Shown here: piece after piece, positions 1 through 17,600 of the stretch
Layout: every line of letters starts with the position of its first letter
Numbering within the stretch: the first letter of the stretch is position 1
Assembly (NCBI GenBank): GCA_018398765.1
Contig: JAHBMJ010001589.1
Location: 3,391-24,684, forward strand
Direction of reading: 5' to 3'
Source: Chromera velia
Taxonomy: Eukaryota; Sar; Chromeraceae
Length of the DNA stretch: 21,294 nucleotides
Notes under the pieces: generated by a model
The model's database searches: none
Seen by the model: the letters and a program-made list of their open reading frames with translations, nothing else
What the model was told of the DNA's origin: nothing
Translations under genes and position numbers: made by a program

Positions 1-2
1 CC

Positions 3-6837
<6,835 letters not shown>

Positions 6838-7328
6838 TCTTGCTATATCTTTCAACGGCTAAATGAATCGGCAGAAGCAGACGCTTTTGAATTACTCAGA
6901 GTGGATCACTAAGCAGGGGGACTGAGCTGGAATGACACTGCATACAAAACACCAAGACAAGAACCCGTCTACAGACCCGCGACTTCGCCCGTCCGTTGAA
7001 CATGCGTACGGCATGCCGTCTCCTTGCGCAAGCCTTTCTAGAAGGAGTGAGTGATTGAGCACGCAGCGACACATCTTCCATCGCACGAAATCCTTCAACC
7101 AGGAACTTTCGCATCAGGCGGTCGGGCTTTCGCGTCTGTAACCGTCTGCCTGCCCTATTGCTTGGTACATCATTGCATCGTCTGCCTTTGGATAAGGCCA
7201 GAAGGTACGTGTCCGTCTCCATGCAATGATGCATGCAATCCTGAGAGTTGAATCCTCGAATCAATCGGCGGCGGGACCGTCCGCGCGCCGCGGGCCGTGC
7301 GCGCGGCGCCGCGCGTGAGATGCATGGC
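6838..7328. other. Upstream region of the AFG2-like gene, no gene seen
   Basis: About 490 bases upstream of the AFG2-like start codon contain no coding stretch I can support. There are several GCATGC/TGCATG-type words and a very GC-rich stretch at about 7266-7317 made mostly of GCGC, CCGCGG and GGCGCC units. The promoter presumably lies here, but no TATA box or initiator can be assigned with confidence. Confidence 0.5.
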
Positions 7329-7849
7329 GCATACCCTGGACATTAATTTGTGGCCATTTGTATGCTTTAACTTTCTTTTTCTTTTCTGCAGGCCTTCATA
7401 CAGGACCTGGGCCGGCCCCGACCGACGAGCGTGCGCCGTAGAGGGGGGAGGGATGCCGCCGCCGCCTGGCGCCCTCTGCATGCGTGGATGCAGAGAATGT
7501 ACGCACTCATTCATACATTATTCATCTGCATGCTCGTTTTCTTTCACGCTCCATACGGACTGACTGACTGACTGTGTCTGACTACGGTGCCTGGACTTTT
7601 GTCAATCGATGCAATACTCTGGTAGTGAGAAAGTGTGTGTGAGAGATGAGTAGAAAAGCTGTTAGAAAGCAAAGTAATGCGTAAACGGATAGGTAGCAAC
7701 AGCATGTGTTGTTTGCTCTTGCTTGGCTAGGGAGACACCCCCACCTCATGCTCAGGCGGGATGGTCAGTGAAAGGGGGGGATGGTTTTAGATTGGTCTCG
7801 CATGCCTAGGCACGCATAGAATGGCCACAAATTAATGTCCAGGGTATGC
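7329..7849. mobile_element. MITE-like segment with perfect 30-bp terminal inverted repeats
   Basis: The 30 bases at 7329-7358 (key part CCTGGACATTAATTTG) recur as an exact reverse complement at 7820-7849, enclosing 461 bases. The similarity continues imperfectly on both sides: outward, both copies are flanked by ATGGCG and CGTGAGA words; inward, by TATGC. The interior has no convincing open reading frame. Size, terminal symmetry and lack of coding capacity fit a non-autonomous DNA transposon or a foldback element. A clear target-site duplication was not found, so the exact ends are uncertain. Confidence 0.6.
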
Positions 7850-8294
7850 ACGCCATCTATCGCCGTCTCACGCCACTGTACGCGATCTTAAATTCTCCTG
7901 AGATCTTCTGACTTCCCTATAACTGACAGTGAGAATCAGTGAGATCACTGAAATATTGGACGGAAGTAAGATCATTGAGTAGACCCAAAGGAGTCGAAGA
8001 AACAGAACTGACTTCGACCTGCAGCACTGCGTTGACCAAACATAATTTTAGTTTGCACTGGCCCTAAATCCGTGGTCAAATCTAAGCTCGCCTTGAGGCA
8101 TTGGGAGCCTCGAATCTTCTTTTCAGTTTATTTTTGTGGTTTTGATCTTGACTCAGCTTTTTTTTCCATCGGCTTTCCCAAACAGCTTGCTTAGATCTGG
8201 AGTCGAGTTTTGAAGGCAGCTTACTCGGTTGTACGTTTAGTAAGACTTGAAATATTAATTTAAAAGAACAGTGAATCTGGTGGAGAACCCACCT
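7850..8294. other. Spacer upstream of the oxygenase-like pseudogene
   Basis: This stretch is moderately AT-rich and holds no coding region I can support. It ends with a T-rich stretch and AAATATTAATTTAAAAG just before the pseudogene's first possible ATG. It may contain the old promoter and 5' untranslated region, but no specific element is identifiable. Confidence 0.4.
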
Positions 8295-9071
8295 ATGCTC
8301 ATCAGTCAAACCAAAAAAAGAAAGGGAGGAGACAGGATGGCGGCCAAGGCTTTTGAGGAGGCAGTCCACCGTCTTGAAAATCCTCTCGTTCACAGAGGGA
8401 CCTCTGAGCAACCTCCGACAGTTCGTATTTGTGCAAACAAGGACGAAAACAAGAGGCAGATTGTGAATATGAGTGATCCTCAAGACCTTGCTGCTCTATC
8501 GTCCCTTTGCGAAAAGGCGCCTTGTGGCAGAGGGACAGAGGATGTGCACGATCCAAAAATTCGATCCTGCCATCAGACAGACAGCTCGCGTGTAGAGGTT
8601 TATTTTGAGGGCTTGCAGGGAGTCCTCGATCAGGTACGAGAGAAGCTTACTCCCTTCTCTTCTCTATCCGCAGAGTTCTACAAGCTCCTTGTCTATCATA
8701 AGACTGATTTCTTCAAGCCGCACAGAAACAGTAGAAAGGCAGACGGACATATTTTCACTTTGGCTGTCGACTGTGGCAGCGACTGTTCGGGGAGGGCTCT
8801 GAAATTTCTGGGGACGCATCTGCTGAACACCAGATCGCAGAATGGAAGCAAGCGAGACGGTGATTCTGATGCTGACTCGCTGGGGGAAGAGCAGTCAGTG
8901 TCAGAGGGGGAGGGGGGAATGGTTTTATCAGAGGAAGCGGGACCGATATCAGAGGAGGAAGAGGAATTAATAGGAGGTGGGGCAGCAGCAGTATCACCAG
9001 AAGTAGAAGCAGTACTGGCTGCAGCGCTGGCTGTAGCAAAGCAAGCAACAGCAGAATACGCTAACCTCCCC

Positions 9072-9197
9072 GAGCCCTAACCAAAAACAAAAGCCAAGAC
9101 TCAACCCCAACCCAAAGCTAAGGCCAAGGCTCAACCCCAAGCGAAAGTGAAAGCAAAAGCCAAGACTCGACCCCAACCCCAAGCTAAGGCCAAAGCT
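9072..9197 (+). repeat. In-frame 30-bp minisatellite coding Lys/Ala/Pro/Gln units
   Basis: Four units lie at 9072-9101, 9102-9131, 9132-9167 and 9168-9197 (30, 30, 36 and 30 bases). They encode variants of QPQPKAKAKA. Unit 1 reads EP-stop-PKTKAKT, so its TAA stands exactly where units 2-4 carry CAA (Gln). The repeat was probably a flexible basic linker inserted inside the oxygenase-like domain. Confidence 0.85.
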
Positions 9198-9549
9198 GTA
9201 GTGAAGGCATGGGCTCGTGACGGTTCGGAAAAGCCATACCCACTCACTCCGCAACTCTGGGCTTATCCGGCCATGTCCGGTCTATCCGAGGGCGAAGACG
9301 TGAAAAAATCGGGGCAGAGCCATGAAGAGACATCGTCTGATTGGCTGTCCGAGGGTAGGGCGGGTTCGTGGTGTTGTTGGTTGAACTCTGTCTTTCATGG
9401 AGTCACTGAAGGGACATGCGTGGTTGCAGTGTTCAACATTAGTTACAACGATGGAGAAGGGGGGGGGGGACGTATGAAGGGTCCGAAGTTCGCAGCACTG
9501 CAGGAGGCTTCAGCCTCCTACGCTGAACCATTCCACCCTAATCTGACTG

Positions 9550-9665
9550 ACTTGTCCCGTCTCCGTCCACCGGAGCTCATTCAACGCATAGTCAGCTTTT
9601 TGGACCTGAAGTGTTTCTCCTCCCTTCCGTTGTTATGTAGATTGTTTTCCACCAGCCTCTTTCCT
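9550..9665 (+). other. F-box-like motif within the oxygenase pseudogene
   Basis: The translated segment LSRLRPPELIQRIVSFLDLK, followed by CFSSLPLLCRLF, fits the F-box pattern (LPxEL...I.S.LD...L..L..VC+.F) that binds SKP1 in SCF ubiquitin ligases. Assignment is by motif only. The surrounding frame is open for hundreds of bases, so the motif is not a short chance match. Confidence 0.6.
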
Positions 9666-10814
9666 GAAGACCGCACAACAGCTGCCCTTAGATCCATTTT
9701 ACATCCACCCATGACTCCCAAGGGGGCCCCGGAGATGGAGGGGGCAAGATGCAACTGGTTGATCAATCCGATAAGAAACATGTACAGTTTTTTCGGGACC
9801 CCCAGAGGCGAGCCTTTGCCCGCAGACAAACATGAGCAGGTCTTTGGGGCCGATAGGGTTGTCTATGAGGCAATCCGCTTAGCAACAGGCCGACCACCGC
9901 TGATTTATCAAAGCTCGGTAATCGTTTACAAGAGAGAATGGGAAGTAGATGAACAAGAATGTTTAAACGATGGCATTGGTGAGCCGGAAATTCAAGCAGG
10001 GGGGGACGCTTGGCTGGCTTGGTTTCCTTTGCTGATCCCTGTGTCTGTTTACGATCTGCCCCCTTTCTCCTTCTGTACAGCTCGTGAGCATGCGGAGGCA
10101 TTTAACTTCAGGGGCCTTGCTCTGCAGGCTGTCAGCTGGTTGCGCAATCTGCATCTGACAGATGAATCAGATGACATGGGCAGCCAGGAGGGTGAGGAAA
10201 ACGAAGTAGGGGAAGGTAATGAGGGGGGAGGGACAAGAGGCCACAGAGCAAAATACGTTGGCGGGGGGGACTGCTGCAGCGGGGGGCGGGGAGAATGGGG
10301 CAGAAGATGAAGACTAGCCTGACTTCGCCCCTGATCTCCGCGCGAGGATCCGTAAGCTGAAAAAGCAGAAGATTCCGACCCCTCTCAGGCCCGTCTTACG
10401 GGGGTGTCGATCTCTGGGTGATCTCGGAGTCTTCATGGCTGCAGTTTGGTATGAAGCTATAGCTAGCTCCGATAAAGAATCTGTGGTGGCTGCCGTAGCT
10501 GAGGCAGCCACAGAGCGTGTGTACGCCTACAATACTGATTGGTAATACACGCATGAAGTAGAGCCAGGTCCTGATTAGGATTTAGGCCGTGTGGACGCTC
10601 TGTGCGCTGGGCTGATTGATGAGACCGCCTCAGATCAGGCTGATGAGGAGGGTGGGAAAGGGCCGAGGGGGAGGGAATTAGTCAGAGCAGGTCTGGTTCC
10701 TTTTTCGTCTCCCTCTGTGATTGTTCGACCCCCATGCCGGGGTGAGGACGCAGAGATCTGGTGGCCCTACCAGCATGCTCAAAAGAGGGATTTTGGCGTC
10801 GAGAGGGTGTGGGG

Positions 10815-12920
10815 GAACTGTGGGAGGCATCACTCGAGAAAGTAAGAGCAAGAGTGAAAAGGACAGGAAAGTGGTATCCAAAACAGATAGGGACGAAACA
10901 AGGGAGGTCCAGTGGGCCCACTTTTTTCAAAGGATACGTACACGACCTGTTAGAGAGAGTAAGAAAGGAAGGGAGGGCTGGGAGAAGGAGAATAAGAGAA
11001 CAGGGAGAAAGACCGAAAGTACCGGTCGGAGAGGATGGGAGGTGGGTAGATTTTTTCTCCGTATTATTTGCAGATGGTACGACTTTGCTCGATGTAACAG
11101 ATAGAGAATTGAACAAACTGCTGGAGGGATTGAGGAAGTACATAGAGCCGCTCCGTCTCCTCTTTTCTAACAAATCGAGATTACTGAGGTTTGGAAGGCA
11201 AAGGCAGACAGAAGAGATCAGAATAGGCAGCGTAGTACTGAAAAAAGAGAAAGCACAGCTATTTTTAGGTCTGGTTCTTCCCTCAAACTGCAACCTTGAC
11301 GTAATGATGGCAGACAGAGCAGTGAGAGCAGAAAGATGCATCCAAGGATTGATAGAAAAGTTAGCTAGAGAGCCAGCCGTGCCACCTGCAGAATGTTTTC
11401 ATTTGTTTAATCAGACGGTGCGTGCAGTGTGGATGTATAGATACGAGATACACCCATGCACAGACAGGGCCTGTGCAGAGTTCGACGAAAAACAAAGACG
11501 CTTTGTGAGGTGGGTCTTGGGGCTAAGGAAGACAGAAAGCGCAGACACTACATTGATGGAGGGGGGGATGTTTCCAATTGACATTGAAGTGGCAGAGAGG
11601 ACGATCAGATGGGCAAGAAAGGCACTAAAAGAAAAGAAGAAGGAGGCGATTAGGCAGGCTGTCATTCATTGCTTGAGAGGAGGAGTGGAGGATGAACTGA
11701 AGAGGGGAAGAAGAACAGAGTTGCATCCCTTTCACTTCTTTCTGCACTTAAAGAAATGCACACAGACACTATTCACAGAGAGAGGCCTTCATCCTTTTTT
11801 AAAAGAGAAGCTCGCAGGCCAGCCAGGAGAGATAGAGACACACGCAGTGAATGAAAGAGTAGATAGGATGGAAAGATGGATTGTAAGCAAGACAGATAAA
11901 GAAATAAAAGAGAGGAAGAAAGAAATCTTCAGGTGGAGAATTGAGAGGGGAGTGAGAGAGAGAGATAGAAGAGAGAGAGAAAAAGGAAGAAAAGTCTATA
12001 TGGCACACATACATCGAACAAAAGCAAATGGAAACAGATTGCAGCTCATTTTGTTTGAAAAGATGTCAGAAGAAAGACCAAGAGAGGGAATGAAAATAGA
12101 GAAAGAAAAACTGGGACGGGTGCCCTTTTATTATAGAAGGGTAACACCAAGAGGAGAACACAGAAGGAGAGCAGCCTGCAGAGTAGGAGACAGGACGTTA
12201 GCGGGAACAAAGGGAAAAGTACCAGAAAGAGGAGGGCAGAGAGTGCCATTGGAGGAGAGACTCTGCCCTTTTTGCAAAGGATGGATGGAAACAGAGGTGT
12301 TGGAGGACGAGATCCATATGCTGACTGAGTGTCCGATTTATAATAGAGAAAGAGCGCGCATGTGTAGAACATTAGGAGCAGACTGGAACGAGGGAAGAGA
12401 AAAGAGAGCAAGAGAAGTTTGCAGAGAGAAAAGAGAAGGACAAAGAGGAAGACTACACACTGAGGCTCTGTTCAAATTCTTGATGAACGAAGGGCATAGT
12501 GTGGTGGATGAGTTTCTGGGGAGGGCGGCGTTCAGAAGAAGAGTGTTCAAGGAAAGCCCAGGAAGGTACGCACCTGGAAGCTCGTTAGATGAAACAGTGC
12601 TGGCATAGAGACACAGAGTGATCACAAAAAGAAAGGGAGGAACAGAAAGAAGAAAAGAAGAATACAAGACTATCCTGGAAGCAATGGAAGCAGAAAGACA
12701 GCTGAGGGAGGGAGAAGGAGAAATCGCTAAGAAAAGAATGGAGAGAGGGCGTGTACAAAGCCAAAGTGTCCTTTCATCCTGTGTCATTGGATCGATTTTT
12801 GGAGCAGTCCCTTCTGAGCAGCCCATAGACCAAAGCATGCAAAGCGTAGATAGATTGTTATTTGTTAGCGGCCTAGGAAACCAGGCGGGCCACGGGGTAT
12901 GGTCTGAGCCTCAGCGATGA
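10815..12920 (+). pseudogene. 5'-truncated non-LTR (LINE) retrotransposon, C-terminal half of reverse transcriptase
   Basis: The frame starts inside a reverse transcriptase. IGTKQGRSSGPTFFKGYVHD (about 10884-10945) matches the RT block G..QG..LSP.LF..Y..DL. The next block reads FADGTTL at 11067-11087 where FADD or YADD is expected, so the second catalytic Asp (GGT at 11076-11078) is lost. A thumb-like region and a long Arg/Lys/Glu-rich part follow, then CPFC (12264-12275), His 12315 and Cys 12330, the C-x2-C-x13-H-x4-C knuckle common at LINE C-termini. The endonuclease and the first RT blocks are missing, as in typical 5' truncation. One in-frame TAG (12606-12608) precedes the final TGA at 12918-12920. 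The sense strand is strongly purine-rich, unlike the oxygenase part before it. Confidence 0.8.
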
Positions 12921-12927
12921 AGTACAC

Positions 12928-13010
12928 CCCCCTGCCATTTGCGGGGGCGACCTCTATAAGACAAAACAGCAACAGTGCTCTAGGGTACCACTAATCACTA
13001 GTAACGTGAT
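12928..13010 (+). other. LINE 3' region with two small stem-loops
   Basis: Just after the LINE stop, CCCCC (12928-12932) pairs with GGGGG (12943-12947), extended by GC/GC around the loop CATTT with one bulged T. Further on, ATCAC (12994-12998) pairs with GTGAT (13006-13010) around a 7-base loop. Many LINE reverse transcriptases recognise a 3' hairpin, so this may be the 3' untranslated region. No poly(A) or short tandem tail is visible, and no target-site duplication was identified. Confidence 0.4.
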
Positions 13011-13735
13011 GTTTGTCTACAGAAATGTCCTCATGCTCGTTTTCCTCCCTTCTTCTGCCCGAGTAGAGGAAGAACGGAAGCTGGTGTCTCAAGTCTACCA
13101 GCATGACCCCTGATTTCAACTTAGATTTTAACATTTAAGTACAACTCTGAATACATTGAACGTACCAGTACATGTCGATTCATTCATTATGAAACATCGA
13201 AACATAAGTCTCATTATAGTGTTGAACTAGGTGTTGAAATGAGTTGAATTAAATATATCGATCAATGAATTCCACTGTAGATTGCACCTATGATTCATGC
13301 TTATGTTGTATTGATCATATAAATATCCCTGGATATAGTCCTAGGTAGTCCTATAAGGATAATCTATTTTTTTTCCGCTCTAGCCTCTAGGTCTACTACA
13401 TTATAGTCTACATATAGCAATCTGACTAGCATTTTAAGTTTTTATTTAACTGTTTAAGTCATGTGCATTCTACAGTTACATCTAGAGCTAGATCTAGAGT
13501 TACATGCATGTGTACATCATACTATATCTAAATTAAAATTTTAATTAATTGATATATATAGCTCTATAGATATAGCTATATAATATAGCTAAGTTTTGTG
13601 TACAAAATACTACAAAAACAAGTTTAAATCATCTATCGTTCAATCCCAGTTGTTTTTGCTCCAGCTGCCTTTCTTTTTTTGCTTAGAATCGGTTTCAAGT
13701 TTGTAGTCGGTGCTGATAAACAAATGCGATCCGAT
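13011..13735. other. AT-rich intergenic spacer
   Basis: After a short pyrimidine-rich piece the sequence becomes markedly AT-rich (about 13120-13630), with many small palindromic words of the ATAGCTATAT and TCTAGA types. I see no coding region or structural RNA. It separates the accessory block from the 3' end of the minus-strand membrane protein gene. Inverted words GAATCGG (13686-13692) and CCGATTC (13731-13737) flank that gene's end. Confidence 0.5.
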
Positions 13736-14582
13736 TCAAATCTCAGCGATCACAGGGAAGGGAAAGCGGGTGTGAGGGGTTAAGAGGACAATTGGAAACA
13801 CTGGAGCCACCACAAGTCCGCCCTGCATACATACATACATACGTAAACACAGATACAAAGGGTCGGGGGCTGGGGATGTCCGTTCAGAAAAGTGAAATGC
13901 GAGGACCGTCCGAGCAGCGACGCACAGAAAGCGTGGAAAAAAGTGTAGCCCAAGCTCAGGTGACAGCCCAAGGAGCACAACGTCTTCCAACTCTTCTAGC
14001 ACGAGTCAGAAAAAGGGATTTGGACATCAAAAACGCAGGACACACACAAAAAAAGAAAACTGTGAAAATCGCAAAGCACCCAGATATGCTCCGCAGGCTG
14101 AAAAGATTGACAATGAATTCATCGTCTGGCCCATAGACACTCACGACACTGCATGCACTGCTGAAGGAGACTTAGAGAGAAAGAACCAACCACCATTGTC
14201 CAGAAAACGAAGTCGTCCTCGAGCATCCTGAAGATCAGGTGCGCCGGCCTCACAGGCAGGATCCGATCGCACACGCAAATGCACCCGCATACAAACAAGA
14301 CCATCACGAACACCGACACAAACACCTGCAGGCAGGCAACTCAAACCCCAAGTCCGACAAACTAGTCAATCAATTCACTCACTCACTTGCATGACCAATG
14401 CATGCATGCAGAGTTCAAGAACCCCTTGGCAACCTCGCTTACAAGAATTCCAGCTTCGCATGTGTAAATACAAAGAAACGCGCGGCACTGTTCAGGTTGG
14501 GGAGGGAGGAAGAGGGGGGGGGGAAACATGTTTCCTCTCTAGATCTCCGTCTCTCATTTCTGGACCACTGTCTCTCTCACAC

Positions 14583-14644
<62 letters not shown>

Positions 14645-17600
14645 GCGCATATACTGACCACATACACAGAGACACACAAAACAGAACAACAGCTCCTGAC
14701 CTGTACAGTGAAGGACGCCCACTGTTCCTCCGTCAGGCTCTGAAAAGAGGGGTAGAGGTACCCGGAGGGGGAGCCAGAGCGCTGCCACCAGATCAGAACC
14801 CACACAAGAACGGGGCCCACCTGAATCACAAACGCATCAATCTAAGTTCGCAATCTGTCACTCCAATGGAAAGTCGCAAGCATGCTTATTTGTGTATGAG
14901 CAGCAATTCAGATTGGCTCACGTGCTGCATTCCGGTAGGCTGATGTACGAATCGCACAAAGCGAGGCACAGACATCAAAGGTACATGAAGTCATGTACAT
15001 ACTAGAACCTTCATCTGATCCGTTTTGCTTTCAACGGACTGGACTGACCACTTCAGCAATAACGTCCACTACTAGGAGGCCGACTGCGAGAATGAGAGTC
15101 TCTGCAGTCTCTGGAGAGAAGTGGCCTCTGTACCTCGGATTCAAAACGCCCGCAGTGACCATCATCGGCATTTGTCTTTGGACACTCCCCTTCGATTTCT
15201 CGTGAGTGGATGACCGCAAATGATGTCTCCAACCTGACACGGATGGGGGGCTGAAGGAGGCAGGGGGGTTGGGACGTTCTCGTTCCTTCATAGGCTTTTT
15301 TGCTGTATCTGTTTTGCCTTTCTGGACGTCTTGTGTGTGGGGGGAGAATTCAATGTCCTGTAGTCCTATTTCCTCTTCTTCCTTTTCGGGTTCTATTGGC
15401 TCTCTCGCATCTTCCCTGGCCTCTTTTCTCTTTCCAACCGACTCGCTCAGGACAACGCTCTTCGTTGAAATTTTCTGATTTGCACTCCGTTCTTCTGCCT
15501 CCTTCTTCTTTGCTGCTCTCTGCCTTCTGGATTGACGCAACTTTTCGGGGTCCTTGCCGAGGAAGACCTGTAGAGTGTCCTTCCGAAGCTGGAGCATTTC
15601 CTTTTTCCGCCTCTCTTCCTGTACATGACCAGAAGAGACTCCTCCTGATCTCTCTTTGCCTTCCTGTTCGCCCTCATTTCCTTCTTCCCCTCCATCTCCC
15701 TGTCTCGTTCTCTCAACAGAAGGCGGGCCTACAGACTGAGCACCTGACCCTCCTCCATACTCAAAAGGGACAGGCACACTCTTCGCCCCCTCCTCAGGAA
15801 CATCGGTAGCCCCCAGGAGAGAGACAGAAATGAAGTCCAGGCAGTCGCTCATGCGATCGTTATCTCCGTTGTTGGGGGGGAAGTTGGACTGAGGGCTTTG
15901 CTCTGGTGGCCCGTCAATGTTAATCTCTTCCTGTGCTTCTGCTTGCACGACAGAGAGAGAGACAGAGCCTGACCGACAAGGAACTCCCTCTAGGATGTCA
16001 TCCATCTGATCGACTTGTCCTTCCTCTGATGCTGCGGGACAGTCAGGGGGGACTTCTTGGTCTTCGCTCTTTTCTTCTCTCTCCTTTTCGGATTTTGGAT
16101 TCTTTATCGAGTCCTCTCCCCTCATTGGGGGATGTGTCGGCATCCTCTCTTCTAATTCCTCCAATCCCTGTAAATCCCTTTCCTTTCTCTCGTCCTCTCC
16201 CCCTTCCTCTCTGCCCGCCTCCTCATCTTTCACAACCTCTAGTGCTGCCCGCTTTGCGCTTCTAAAATCCAGTCGGTAGCAGGAGCACACGACCAGAAGG
16301 TAAAATCCCATGCGGACAGCGAGCACGACGCAGAAGAGCCAGACGTCCATGCGGGGAAAGAGGACTGTCATGAACATGTCAGCCACCACCTCTGGCAGCA
16401 TCATCACACCTATCTGCATGGCAGTGACGCACGCACGGAGGCATTAACAGACAGTTTGGGCAGGGTAAGAGACGAAGTGTTCGAAGCAGAAACTGATCAG
16501 GAAAGAAAAGAGGCGGCACGTAAAAAGAGCCGTCGGGATCGCCTGCAACCATGTCGGAGAGAAAAGGCGATCCACGGTCAACAGAGTCGAGATCAAAAAG
16601 GGGGGGAACGGACAGAGGAAGACTGCAAAGCTTGAGTTCCTGATCGAGAAAGTACCACGGACATAGCGACCTGTGGGTACAGGGAGCACAGAAGTCCCCT
16701 GACAGCTTTGATTGGTGTGCCTCACATACCGCTGCGGTCTTTCTGATCTTCTCAACTAGATGGTGGACGACGGCGGTGGCTGCCCTTGCAGCAAGAGGAT
16801 AGACAGCCTGCAAGAAACGTAAAAAAGGCAGTCAGACATAGAGTGGCCTCTCTTCTCAAAGGTCAAGGCGACCAGCAGATGGACCAATTAAAAAGCCAAG
16901 CGATCGCCGAGGGATCGAAACACAGGAAGCCCAGCAACAAAATGATCAGACATAGTCCACAGAAAAGGAACAGTCAGCCAACCGACCGTGAAGATGACTG
17001 CAACGACCGCGACTCCTCCCTTCAAGGCGCTCACAATCGAAAACGTGTACAGCACAGCAATCAGCCAGAGCGCGGGAGCACAGAGAGTGGTCACTGTTGA
17101 CCAGACCCAAAGCTTTCTCCATTTCGCATCGCTCCGTATCCTTTCTCTCCAGTCGGGAAACGCAAAGAGGACACCGAGGCATTGCTGTGACGCACAAGGA
17201 CAGCAGAGACAGGAGGAATTAAGAGGCAATTCATGAAGAAATTGGAAAAGATACAAGGACCGGGAAAGACTAAAAAGCTAAACTGGAGAAAGACGGCCTG
17301 CAAGATCGAGAAGGTTGACATAATACGACAGGGCATCGGAAGACTCGTGCAGAGTTTCTGTACGCTCTTTTGCTCCGTGCTTGTTGAATGCAATCAAGAG
17401 AGTACCTGGAGGGTGTTTGTTTATTCTTTTGGGACTCTTTCTTGTGTTGCCCTCTCGAGTAGTCGTTTTCTCAAAGTGTATTTTGGCTGTTATGACCGGC
17501 ATCTTTGCTTCCTCTCAAATTTCATACTCCCTCACTCACCTCCTCATCCCCTCAATGTGTTTTGTTATTTTGTACTCTTTCACACACTCCTCTCTGCTCC

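Larger units (their letters stand above)
8295..10845 (+). pseudogene. Decayed 2OG-Fe(II) oxygenase-like protein with F-box
   Basis: From ATG 8295 the frame encodes DLAALSSLCEKAPCGRGTED, then EFYKLLVYHKTDFFKPHRNS, a pattern of eukaryotic 2-oxoglutarate/Fe(II) dioxygenase-like proteins (C..A.FGRG, then KL..Y....FF.PHRD). The metal-binding HxD is HRN (8721-8729), losing the Asp ligand. After a TAA (9078-9080) the same frame continues through a Lys/Ala/Pro/Gln repeat to CCWLNSVFHGVTEG. That stretch keeps the distal His (9396-9398) but has Cys where the co-substrate Arg is usual. An F-box-like motif, RPPELIQRIVSFLDLKCFSS, follows at about 9560-9620. A frameshift near the G-run at 10223-10228 moves the likely reading to the frame holding TAG 10315, TAA 10543 and TAG 10573, ending near 10845. 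It is interpreted as a non-functional gene. The C-terminal third is not recognised. Confidence 0.65.

Noticed and set aside
8295-12920. Whole-genome reassignment of TAA/TAG to glutamine
   Set aside because: The AFG2-like exons (839 codons) and the membrane protein (about 1020 codons) contain no in-frame TAA/TAG, and their Gln residues use CAA/CAG. The odd stops are confined to decayed genes, so the host code is taken as standard.
14398-14943. 181-residue plus-strand frame with Thr/His repeats
   Set aside because: It is driven by the AC/AG microsatellite and is antisense to exon 14820-14701 of the membrane-protein gene.
16946-17197. Alternative minus-strand frame with Cys/His-rich composition
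   Set aside because: It overlaps exon 17184-16987 in another frame; the chosen frame gives complete membrane helices and phase-compatible joins, and this one does not.
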